Positions 29,680 to 38,089 of a stretch of DNA of 64,000 bases are shown in pieces (the stretch's first letter is position 1; every line of letters begins with the position of its first letter). The stretch lies in contig JACMND010000189.1 in assembly GCA_014378705.1 (NCBI GenBank), positions 1-64,000 of the forward strand, read 5' to 3'. Both the position numbers and the translations under genes were made by a program. The notes below the pieces were generated by a model. It saw only the letters and a list, made by a program, of their open reading frames with translations, was not told the origin of the DNA and searched no databases. The stretch comes from Pedobacter sp. Its GTDB lineage: Bacteria > Bacteroidota > Bacteroidia > Sphingobacteriales > Sphingobacteriaceae.

Positions 29680-30414
29680 TTGATTATCATACTTTTTTTT
29701 TTCGCCCACTGGTTTCTATCCTTATTTTTTCAAACATTTTTTTTACATAGATACGCATCACATAAAATGTTTACTTTCAGCAAAGGCTGGGAAAAAGTTT
29801 TTTATGTGCTAACCTACGTGTTCCAGGGATCTTCATTTTTAAATCCCCGAGCATATGCAATACTTCATCGCATGCATCATGCTTATAGTGATACAGACAA
29901 AGATCCGCACTCGCCACATTTCTTTAAAGATATCTTTAGGATGACCTTTCATACTAAGAATATTTTTCGCGATGTTTTAAAATATAGGCACCTTCCTGAG
30001 AAAAGATTTACAGGAAATTATCCGGAGTGGAGGTTTTTGGATTTCTTTGGCAATACTGCCGTTTCCAGAATAGGATTTGGTCTTCTTTATACTGCGTTTT
30101 ATATTTACTTCGCTACACAATGGTGGATGTTTCTGTTATTGCCAATCCATTGGTTAATGGGTCCAATCCATGGAGCCATCGTAAACTGGTGCGGTCATAA
30201 ATATGGATATTCGAATTTTGACAATAAAGATCATTCTAAAAATACAACTCCCATAGATTTTTTTATGCTTGGGGAATTATTCCAAAACAACCATCACAAA
30301 TATCCAAACAGCCCGAACTTCGCTAAAAAATGGTTTGAGTTTGACCCTGTTTTTCCGTTTATGAAATTCCTGCATTTTGTTGGTATAATTAAATTGAGGA
30401 AATTTGCCGGATAA
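29680..30414 (+). CDS. Acyl-CoA / fatty acid desaturase, TTG start
   Basis: Histidine boxes HRYASH, HRMHHAYSD, NNHHKYPNS. Confidence 0.92.
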   Translation: MIIILFFFAHWFLSLFFQTFFLHRYASHKMFTFSKGWEKVFYVLTYVFQGSSFLNPRAYAILHRMHHAYSDTDKDPHSPHFFKDIFRMTFHTKNIFRDVLKYRHLPEKRFTGNYPEWRFLDFFGNTAVSRIGFGLLYTAFYIYFATQWWMFLLLPIHWLMGPIHGAIVNWCGHKYGYSNFDNKDHSKNTTPIDFFMLGELFQNNHHKYPNSPNFAKKWFEFDPVFPFMKFLHFVGIIKLRKFAG

Positions 30415-30773
30415 ATTATTTACAATAATTTCCAATTAATATTAAAATTATTAATGCATTTGTCGATTTTTATTAGATATTTGCGAATATATTTTTAATA
30501 TTTATAATAAAATGAACCTTTCCATAACTTCAATCAGCACGAATAATCTGGTCCCCATGATCCAGGTTGGCGGGCTATATGGAAATTTCTGTTCTTTAAA
30601 GATTACTTTAAAGCTCCGACGATCCAGTATGCCAAAGGCTTAATCCTGGCATCTTTTTACATTACTCCGGATACTCTCTTCCGGCATCTCACTAAACATA
30701 TTATTTATTTAACGAAAGACCAAAAACGTAGTCTTTTTTCCGATTTAAACCCGGATTTTTTTTCTTTAAACTC

Positions 30774-31454
30774 ATGAAAGAAAACGAATTTGTTGTAATT
30801 ACAGCAACAGAAGTACATCTGCAACACGCAAATACAATTTGTAATGAAATGGCAGAATCTGCGAAAGCAAGAGGAACCGGCATTGCCCGCAGAACATCAG
30901 AGTATGTGGCTCAGAAAATGCTAGATGGTAAAGCCGTTATTGCTTTGCACAAGGACGGAAGATGGGCTGGTTTCTGTTATATAGAAACGTGGAGCCACGG
31001 AAAGTTTGTTGCTAATTCTGGGTTAATTGTCAGTCCTGAATTTAGAAATTGCGGTTTAGCAAAAGCGATTAAATATAAAATTTTTGAATTGTCACGTCAA
31101 AATTTTCCGAACTCTAAAGTTTTCGGCTTAACAACTGGCTTGGCTGTCATGAAAATTAACTCGGAATTAGGGTACGAGCCGGTAACCTATTCTGAGTTAA
31201 CTCCTGATGAGGAATTTTGGAAAGGCTGTAAGAGCTGTGTCAATTATGATATTTTGATTGGGAAAGATCGTAAAAACTGTCTTTGCACCGCTATGCTTTG
31301 GGATCCGGTAGAAAAATCAAAAGAAATTAACGAGAAAATGAAAAAGCTCTCACACAAATCTTCCTTATTGGATCGTATTGAAGATAAGTTAAAAAAATCT
31401 GCGAAGTCAATTCTTCCATTCTTTGCGGTAAATTCAAAAATTTTGCAGGATTAG
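30774..31454 (+). CDS. GNAT-family N-acyltransferase at head of arg operon, with C-terminal Cys cluster
   Basis: VSPEFRNCGLAKAIKYKIFEL acyl-CoA-binding-like motif; CKSC-x13-CLC near C-terminus; directly upstream of argG. Confidence 0.75.
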   Translation: MKENEFVVITATEVHLQHANTICNEMAESAKARGTGIARRTSEYVAQKMLDGKAVIALHKDGRWAGFCYIETWSHGKFVANSGLIVSPEFRNCGLAKAIKYKIFELSRQNFPNSKVFGLTTGLAVMKINSELGYEPVTYSELTPDEEFWKGCKSCVNYDILIGKDRKNCLCTAMLWDPVEKSKEINEKMKKLSHKSSLLDRIEDKLKKSAKSILPFFAVNSKILQD

Positions 31455-31455
31455 T

Positions 31456-32658
31456 ATGAAAGAAAAAATAGTTTTAGCATTTAGCGGTGGTTTGGATACT
31501 TCCTTTTGCTGCGTTTATCTTTCTCACGAACGAGGTTTTGAAGTCCATTCTGTAATGGTTAACACTGGTGGTTTTTCTGAAAAAGAACTTAAAGAAGCAG
31601 AAAATCGTGCTTATTCTTTGGGTGTTACTTCGCACATTGTTATTGATGAAACCGAAAATTTTTATCAAAGCTGCCTCAAATACCTTGTCTTCGGGAATGT
31701 TCTTAAAAATTCCACATATCCTTTATCTGTAAGTGCCGAGCGTGTTAGCCAGGCTACCGCAATTGCCAATTATGCACAAAGCGTTGGAGCCAGATACGTT
31801 GCCCATGGAAGTACAGGAGCGGGAAATGACCAGGTACGATTTGACATGATTTTTAATATACTGATACCGGAAGTTAAGATCATCACACCTATCCGCGATC
31901 TAAAATTAAGCCGTGAAGAAGAAATTAGTTATTTGAAAAAACACGGGGTTAATTACGATGGCGAAAAAGCTGAATATTCAATAAATAAAGGTCTTTGGGG
32001 AACATCTGTTGGTGGAAAAGAAACCCTTACATCCAATCAAAATTTACCGGAAGAAGCCTGGCCAACGCAAGTGACAAATGTGGAGACTCGTAGTTTAGAA
32101 ATTGAATTTTTAAAGGGTGAAATAGTTGGATTAGATCGTGAAAAGCTATCGCCGGTGCAAGCAATTCAGAAATTGCAGTCCATTGCACAACCTTATGGGA
32201 TTGGTCGGGATACACATGTAGGTGATACCATTATTGGAATAAAAGGTCGTGTGGGTTTTGAAGCCGCCGCACCGCTGATCATTATAAAAGCCCACCACAC
32301 TTTAGAGAAACATACACTTACAAAATGGCAGCTAAGCTGCAAAGATCAGTTATCTTCATTTTATGGGAACTGGTTGCATGAAGGGCAATTCCATGATCCG
32401 GTTATGCGGGATATCGAAGCCTTTTTCCAAAATTCACAAAAAACAGTTTCGGGAAAAGTATTTGTTGAACTTCATCCGTATCGGTTTCAAATTATTGGTA
32501 TAGAATCAAAGCATGATCTCATGTCGAACGAATTTGGTAGTTACGGGGAGATAAATAATGCCTGGAGCGGCGATGATGTAAAAGGTTTTTCTAAAATATT
32601 TGGCAACCAGATGATGATCTGGAATAAAATAAACAAAGGGGCTGAAAACGAAAATTAA
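31456..32658 (+). CDS. argG: Argininosuccinate synthase
   Basis: KIVLAFSGGLDTSFCCVYL; AHGSTGAGNDQVRFD; GRDTHVGDTIIGIKGRVGFEAAAP. Confidence 0.95.
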   Translation: MKEKIVLAFSGGLDTSFCCVYLSHERGFEVHSVMVNTGGFSEKELKEAENRAYSLGVTSHIVIDETENFYQSCLKYLVFGNVLKNSTYPLSVSAERVSQATAIANYAQSVGARYVAHGSTGAGNDQVRFDMIFNILIPEVKIITPIRDLKLSREEEISYLKKHGVNYDGEKAEYSINKGLWGTSVGGKETLTSNQNLPEEAWPTQVTNVETRSLEIEFLKGEIVGLDREKLSPVQAIQKLQSIAQPYGIGRDTHVGDTIIGIKGRVGFEAAAPLIIIKAHHTLEKHTLTKWQLSCKDQLSSFYGNWLHEGQFHDPVMRDIEAFFQNSQKTVSGKVFVELHPYRFQIIGIESKHDLMSNEFGSYGEINNAWSGDDVKGFSKIFGNQMMIWNKINKGAENEN

Positions 32659-32670
32659 TTTAATTGGGCA

Positions 32671-32847
32671 ATGAAATACAGATTTGACTTAAATAAGCCC
32701 AATGGTAGTGGAAAATTTCAGGTTTTTAAGCTGGGCCTAAAAAGTATACCGGGGCTGAACAAGCAAATATCACGGAAACTCAATTGCCAAATTTTAAAAA
32801 ATTTTAGCTATCGTTTTACAACTCTTACTTCATATAATAATGGATAA
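32671..32847 (+). CDS. Possible 58-aa small ORF between argG and argC, overlapping the argC start
   Basis: MKYRFDLNKPNGSGKFQVFKLGLKSIPGLNKQISRKLNCQILKNFSYRFTTLTSYNNG*; below the length cut-off of the ORF track; coding status uncertain. Confidence 0.3.
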   Translation: MKYRFDLNKPNGSGKFQVFKLGLKSIPGLNKQISRKLNCQILKNFSYRFTTLTSYNNG

Positions 32848-33898
32848 AAGGCTTATTAAAGCGGGGATTATTGGCGGTGCCGGGTATACTGGCGGGGAGT
32901 TAATCCGGATCTTAATTAATCATCAGCAAGTAGAAATTGCTTTTGTACATAGCGGCAGCAATGCCAATAATTATGTTTCGGATGTTCACACCGATTTATT
33001 GGGAGATACTGATCTTAAATTCTGTAATAATGAAGTTTTAAAAAAACTTTCGTCCGGAGAGGGTCTGGCCGAAATTGATGTCTTGTTTTTATGTGTTGGG
33101 CATGGCGATGCACAGAAGTTTTTAGAAGAAAATTTAATTGATGAACGGATTAAAATTATTGACTTAAGTCAGGACTTTAGGTTAATTCAAAATTCAAAAT
33201 TTAAAATTCAAAAGGAAGGTACAAAGGCAAACAGCCAACTGCCTGTGGCCAAGTTTATTTACGGATTGCCAGAGCTAAACCTCGAAGAGATTAAATCTGC
33301 TCAAAATATTGCTAACCCTGGTTGCTTTGCCACTTGTATTCAGTTAGGCTTATTGCCTCTTGCCTCAAAAGGATTGTTGAATGGCGAAATTCATATCAAC
33401 GCCACCACGGGCTCTACCGGTGCCGGGCAAAGCTTGTCAGCCACGTCGCACTTTAGCTGGCGAAATAATAACTTATCGGTTTACAAAGCATTTGAACATC
33501 AACATTTGAATGAGATTGGAGAATCTATCAAACAACTTCAACCAAACTTTGCCGGCCAGATAAACCTAATTCCGCAAAGGGGCAATTTTACCCGTGGTAT
33601 TTTGTCTGCGATTTATTTGGACTGTAATTTATCCCTCTCAGAAGCCGAGAGCTTATTTATTAATTATTATCGGGAATATCCATTCACACACATCAGCAAA
33701 AATAACATCAACCTTAAACAGGTTGTCAATACCAATAAGTGCCTTATTCATTTAGAAAAGGAGGGAAGTAAATTATTGATCGTAAGCATCATTGATAACC
33801 TGCTAAAAGGTGCCAGCGGACAAGCGATTCAAAATATGAATTTAATGTTTGGGTTTGAAGAAACAGCAGGCCTGAAATTGAAGGGAATAGGGTTTTAA
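32840..33898 (+). CDS. argC: N-acetyl-gamma-glutamyl-phosphate reductase (interrupted by a low-complexity in-frame insertion)
   Basis: KAGIIGGAGYTGGELIRILINH; NPGCFATCIQLGLLPL; TTGSTGAGQ; insertion LIQNSKFKIQKEGTKANSQLPVAK. Confidence 0.94.
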   Translation: MDKRLIKAGIIGGAGYTGGELIRILINHQQVEIAFVHSGSNANNYVSDVHTDLLGDTDLKFCNNEVLKKLSSGEGLAEIDVLFLCVGHGDAQKFLEENLIDERIKIIDLSQDFRLIQNSKFKIQKEGTKANSQLPVAKFIYGLPELNLEEIKSAQNIANPGCFATCIQLGLLPLASKGLLNGEIHINATTGSTGAGQSLSATSHFSWRNNNLSVYKAFEHQHLNEIGESIKQLQPNFAGQINLIPQRGNFTRGILSAIYLDCNLSLSEAESLFINYYREYPFTHISKNNINLKQVVNTNKCLIHLEKEGSKLLIVSIIDNLLKGASGQAIQNMNLMFGFEETAGLKLKGIGF

Positions 33899-33899
33899 T

Positions 33900-33918
33900 A
33901 GTTTTACGTTATAAGTTT
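33900..33918. repeat. Left flank of S23 ORF, built from GTTTTAC / GTTATAAG words
   Basis: agttttacgttataagttt; its reverse complement AAACTTATAACGTAAAAC is a word-permuted version of the right flank AAACGTAAAACTTATAAC. Confidence 0.6.
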
Positions 33919-34308
33919 ATGCATATGCAAAATTTTAAAGACCTAAAGGCTTGGGATAAAGCGCATCAATTAATCTTGCAAATTTATAGGGAGCGTAAGA
34001 CCATTTTTAAAGATAAAGTATATAGTTTGACAAATCAATTAGGAAGAGCAGCTTCGTCCGTTCCGGCTAATATTGCAGAATGGTGCGGTAAAAATTCGCA
34101 AAAAGATCTTGAGAACCTCTTAAATATTGCTTTCGGTTCAGGTAGTGAAGCTGGATATTTTTTATTATTAGCAAAAGATTACGAATGCCACCCATCTAAT
34201 CAAAATGTAATTCTTTACGATAAGGTTGACGAGGTTGAACGGATGCTTACAGCACTGATTTATAAAGTCAGAATTAATAAAATTCAGTTATTAATGCGCT
34301 TTATATAA
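33919..34308 (+). CDS. Four-helix bundle / 23S rRNA-intervening-sequence (S23) family protein
   Basis: NFKDLKAWDKAHQLILQIYRERKTIF...LTNQLGRAASSVPANIAEWCGKNSQKDLENLLNIAFGSGSEAGYFLLLAKD is typical of the S23/IVP family; alternative ATG at 33925. Confidence 0.9.
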   Translation: MHMQNFKDLKAWDKAHQLILQIYRERKTIFKDKVYSLTNQLGRAASSVPANIAEWCGKNSQKDLENLLNIAFGSGSEAGYFLLLAKDYECHPSNQNVILYDKVDEVERMLTALIYKVRINKIQLLMRFI

Positions 34309-34325
34309 AACGTAAAACTTATAAC
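34308..34325. repeat. Right flank of S23 ORF, built from CGTAAAAC / TTATAAC words
   Basis: aaacgtaaaacttataac immediately after the S23 stop codon and before argD. Confidence 0.6.
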
Positions 34326-34331
34326 TCCAAA

Positions 34332-35465
34332 ATGAACTTATTTAATGTTTATCCCATAAATAGCGTAGAAATTATTAAAGCTTCCGGCAGTTCTGTTTGG
34401 GATACAAACGGCACAGAATATTTGGATATGTACGGCGGTCATGCCGTAATTTCAATTGGCCATACACATCCCCATTATGTAAAACGCATTACAGCGCAGT
34501 TAAGTCAAATTGGGTTTTATTCCAATTCAGTTGAGATTCCCTTACAGCAACAACTGGCAAATAAGCTTGGTGAGATATCAGGGAAAAGTAATTACCAGTT
34601 ATTTTTATGTAATTCAGGTGCAGAAGCGAATGAAAACGCGTTGAAACTGGCATCATTTTACAACAATCGAAAGAAGATCATTGCATTTAAGGGTGCCTTT
34701 CATGGCCGTACTTCCTTAGCCGTTGCTGCAACAGATAATCCGAAAATTATCGCCCCGGTAAACGAAACCAAAAATGTTATTTTTCTCCCATTTAATGATG
34801 AGGAAGCCTTGTTTCAGGTTTTTGCCGATCAGGGAAACGAAATCTCATCGGTTATTGTTGAGGGAATTCAAGGAGTTGGAGGCATACATGTGGCATCGAA
34901 AGAATTTTTAAGAAAAATTCGCTCGCTTTGTGATACATTCAATGCTGTTTACATTGCTGATAGTGTTCAATGCGGTTATGGCCGGAGCGGTAAATTTTAT
35001 TCGCATGATTATGCAGGTGTTGATGCGGATATTTATACCATGGCTAAGGGAATGGGAAACGGTTTCCCGATAGGTGCTATATCAATCACACCAAAAATAA
35101 AACCCTGGCACGGCATGCTGGGAACTACTTTTGGCGGAAACCACCTGGCTTGTGCCGCGGCATTAGCTGTTCTGGAAGTTATCGATAACGAAAACCTTTT
35201 GCTGAACGCTGAAAAAACCGGTGGTTATTTAATGGAAGAGCTTAAAAAATTTAAGCAGGTGAAAGCAGTACGTGGTTTAGGATTGATGATTGGTATTGAA
35301 CTTCCTGAAGAATTATCTCATGTAAAGAAAGACCTGCTTTTTAAACATCATATTTTTACCGGCGAAGCAAAACCCAATATTATCCGCTTACTTCCAGCTC
35401 TAAATCTTACCCAAGAAAAAGCAGATAGTTTTCTTGATTCATTTTCTAAAACTGTATTACAATGA
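34332..35465 (+). CDS. argD: Acetylornithine/succinylornithine aminotransferase (class III PLP)
   Basis: YLDMYGGHAVISIGHTHPHYVKRI; CNSGAEANENALKLA; QCGYGRSGKF; YTMAKGMGNGFPIGAI. Confidence 0.95.
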   Translation: MNLFNVYPINSVEIIKASGSSVWDTNGTEYLDMYGGHAVISIGHTHPHYVKRITAQLSQIGFYSNSVEIPLQQQLANKLGEISGKSNYQLFLCNSGAEANENALKLASFYNNRKKIIAFKGAFHGRTSLAVAATDNPKIIAPVNETKNVIFLPFNDEEALFQVFADQGNEISSVIVEGIQGVGGIHVASKEFLRKIRSLCDTFNAVYIADSVQCGYGRSGKFYSHDYAGVDADIYTMAKGMGNGFPIGAISITPKIKPWHGMLGTTFGGNHLACAAALAVLEVIDNENLLLNAEKTGGYLMEELKKFKQVKAVRGLGLMIGIELPEELSHVKKDLLFKHHIFTGEAKPNIIRLLPALNLTQEKADSFLDSFSKTVLQ

Positions 35466-36454
35466 AGCGATTTTTTTCGGTAAACGATGTGCAAAATCTT
35501 CGGGACCTGGTCAACGAGGTGGTTTTAATTAAGCAATCACCATTTAAATATCAGGATTTAGGTAAAAATAAAACACTTGGGCTTGTTTTTTTAAACCCCA
35601 GTTTACGCACCCGGTTAAGTACGCAGAAAGCCGCCACAAATTTAGGCATGGATGTGATGGTGATGAATCTGGACAAGGACGGCTGGGCATTGGAAACCCG
35701 GGACGGTGTGGTAATGAATGGCTCTAACGCAGAACATATTCGTGAAGCCGCAGCTGTATTGGGTAATTATTGTGATATTCTGGGATTTCGCTCTTTTGCA
35801 AAACTTCAAAACCAGGACGAGGATTACAGCGAAGATTTGTTCAACAAGTTTGTTAAGTTTTGCAATATTCCGGTTGTTAGCCTGGAAAGCGCAACCAGGC
35901 ACCCGTTGCAAAGTTTGGCTGACCTGGTTACCATATTAGAACTTGCTGATAATTCAACTTATTTTTCAGGGGAAGCGCATGTAAAAGCCCGTCCTAAAGT
36001 TGTTCTCACTTGGGCGCCTCATATCAAACCATTGCCACAGGCAGTTGCAAACTCTTTTTCAGAGTGGATGATTCAAGCTCAATCAGAAAGTTTACTTGAT
36101 TTTGTGATCACCCATCCCGAAGGCTATGATCTTGCCGAAGACTTTACCAGGGGAGCTGCGATCACCCATCATCAGGATGAGGCTTTAGCCGATGCAGATT
36201 TTATATATGTTAAAAATTGGTCGGGCTACCGCGACTATGGAAAACTGTTAAATAACCCCGAAGGCTGGATGTTGGATTCTAAAATGTTGAAACAGACCAA
36301 CTCAGCCAAGGTGATGCACTGTTTGCCCGTACGCAGGGACCTGGAACTTTCTTCAGAGATTTTAGACGGGCCAGATGCACTGGTTATACAGCAAGCAGGT
36401 AACCGGGTTTGGGCAGCACAAGCAATATTGAAAAGAATGCTGGAAAATTTATAA
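35462..36454 (+). CDS. argF': N-acetyl-/N-succinylornithine carbamoyltransferase (ArgF' type)
   Basis: LVFLNPSLRTRLSTQKAATNLGMDVMVMNLDKDGWALETRDGVVMNGSNAEH; TWAPHIKPLPQAV; MHCLPVRRDLELS. Confidence 0.92.
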   Translation: MKRFFSVNDVQNLRDLVNEVVLIKQSPFKYQDLGKNKTLGLVFLNPSLRTRLSTQKAATNLGMDVMVMNLDKDGWALETRDGVVMNGSNAEHIREAAAVLGNYCDILGFRSFAKLQNQDEDYSEDLFNKFVKFCNIPVVSLESATRHPLQSLADLVTILELADNSTYFSGEAHVKARPKVVLTWAPHIKPLPQAVANSFSEWMIQAQSESLLDFVITHPEGYDLAEDFTRGAAITHHQDEALADADFIYVKNWSGYRDYGKLLNNPEGWMLDSKMLKQTNSAKVMHCLPVRRDLELSSEILDGPDALVIQQAGNRVWAAQAILKRMLENL

Positions 36455-36455
36455 G

Positions 36456-37268
36456 ATGGAAAAGCTTACAGTTGTAAAGATTGGTGGAAATGTGATTGAT
36501 AATCCCGTCGATTTTGAAGTTTTTTTAACAGATTTCTCAGCAATTGATGGTTGTAAAATTCTGGTTCATGGCGGCGGAAAGATAGCAAGTGATCTGCTGG
36601 CAGAATTGGGAATTGAATCCAAGCTGGTTCAGGGCCGCAGAATTACAGATGTTAAAAGTCTAAAAATTGTGACCATGGTTTATGCCGGATTGATTAATAA
36701 AAGCATCGTAGCCAAGTTGCAAAGTTATAATTGCAACGCGATAGGTTTATCCGGTGCTGATGGAAACCTGATCCGGGCCTTAAAACGACCAATCCATATA
36801 GATCCATTATCAGGAGGGGAATTGGATTATGGCTTTGTTGGAGATCTATATGAAGGCTCCGTAAACTCCAAAGCATTATTTGAGCTTTTAAATTCAGGAT
36901 TTATACCTGTTTTTTCAGCCATTACGCATGACGGGAACGGACAATTATTAAATACCAATGCAGATACGGTTTCTTCAGTTATCTCAACGTCAATGGTTAA
37001 TTACTTTGATACTTCATTGATTTATTGTTTAGAGAAACCGGGCGTATTAAGCGATTTTGAAGATGAAAGTTCCGTAATCAGGCAAATCAATATGGGGAAA
37101 TACCAAGAGCTTACACAAAGCGGTCAGATCCGTAACGGAATGATTCCAAAATTGGTTAATGCTTTTGATGCTTTAAATAAAGGTTTGAAAGAAGTTTACA
37201 TTGGCAAAGCAGATGCTTTGCCCTTATTAAAGGAACAAAATTTTGGAACTCGTTTAATATTAGAATGA
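36456..37268 (+). CDS. argB: Acetylglutamate kinase
   Basis: LTVVKIGGNVIDN; KILVHGGGKIAS; QGRRITDV; LLNTNADTVS. Confidence 0.94.
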   Translation: MEKLTVVKIGGNVIDNPVDFEVFLTDFSAIDGCKILVHGGGKIASDLLAELGIESKLVQGRRITDVKSLKIVTMVYAGLINKSIVAKLQSYNCNAIGLSGADGNLIRALKRPIHIDPLSGGELDYGFVGDLYEGSVNSKALFELLNSGFIPVFSAITHDGNGQLLNTNADTVSSVISTSMVNYFDTSLIYCLEKPGVLSDFEDESSVIRQINMGKYQELTQSGQIRNGMIPKLVNAFDALNKGLKEVYIGKADALPLLKEQNFGTRLILE

Positions 37269-38083
37269 TGGAAAAAACAAAGAAAACAGCCGTACTCGGA
37301 AGCGGAAATATCGGTATGTCTTTAGCTAAAGGGTTAGTTAAATCAGATTATTGCAGGCCTGAAGATATTACCCTTACCCGCCGAAATTTGCAACATTTGG
37401 CTGAACAAACGCAACGGGGTTATCAGGTTAGCGACAAAAACTATCCGGCCGTGTTTAATTCATCGGTTATTATAATCGCAGTACTTCCTCAGCAACTTGA
37501 TCAGGTGCTGGAAGAGATAGCCGGAGCTATTGATCCGGAGAAGCATCTGGTAATTTCTATTGTTTCGGGGGTTAGTTGCGCAAACATACGTGCCAAATTA
37601 GGAAATAACGTTCAGGTGGTGCGGGTGATGCCAAATACGGCTATAGCAATTTGCCAGTCTATGACCTGCATAGCTACCGATAACGCCAGCAGCGAGAATA
37701 TGGAAGAGGTTACCAGAATGTTTGAAACCGTAGGATCCGTCATTACTATTAATGAAGATTTGATGACATCCGCCACAGCGTTATGCGCCTGCGGGGTTGC
37801 TTTCTTTCTAAGGGCGATCCGTGCCGCATCTCAGGGTGGTATTGAAATTGGTTTTCATGCTGATGAAGCTTTGCGAATGGCGGTACAAACCGCCAAAGGT
37901 GCAGCAGATCTTTTACTTCATAATAAAAGTCACCCGGAACATGAGATTGATAAAGTTACATCCCCGAAAGGATGTACCATTGCCGGTTTAAACGAAATGG
38001 AACATCAGGGTTTTAGTTCCTCTTTAATTAAAGGAATAAAGCTTTCTGCTTTAAAAGCAGGTGGATTGTACACGAAAGAATAA
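37265..38083 (+). CDS. proC: Pyrroline-5-carboxylate reductase
   Basis: AVLGSGNIGMSLAKGLVKS; VRVMPNTAIAICQSMTCIA; KVTSPKGCTIAGLNEMEHQGF. Confidence 0.94.
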   Translation: MMEKTKKTAVLGSGNIGMSLAKGLVKSDYCRPEDITLTRRNLQHLAEQTQRGYQVSDKNYPAVFNSSVIIIAVLPQQLDQVLEEIAGAIDPEKHLVISIVSGVSCANIRAKLGNNVQVVRVMPNTAIAICQSMTCIATDNASSENMEEVTRMFETVGSVITINEDLMTSATALCACGVAFFLRAIRAASQGGIEIGFHADEALRMAVQTAKGAADLLLHNKSHPEHEIDKVTSPKGCTIAGLNEMEHQGFSSSLIKGIKLSALKAGGLYTKE

Positions 38084-38089
38084 TATAAT

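Noticed and set aside
30714-30740. gaaagac-caaaaacgta-gtctttttt possible attenuator before the arg operon
   Set aside because: Stem only about 6 bp; no leader peptide with Arg codons seen.
30535-30776. Open frame without a start (SGPHDPGWRAIWKFLFFKDYFKAPTIQYAKGLILASFYITPDTLFRHLTKHIIYLTKDQKRSLFS...) upstream of the arg operon GNAT
   Set aside because: Looks protein-like but has no start codon and no recognised family; insufficient to call a pseudogene. Would need tblastn.
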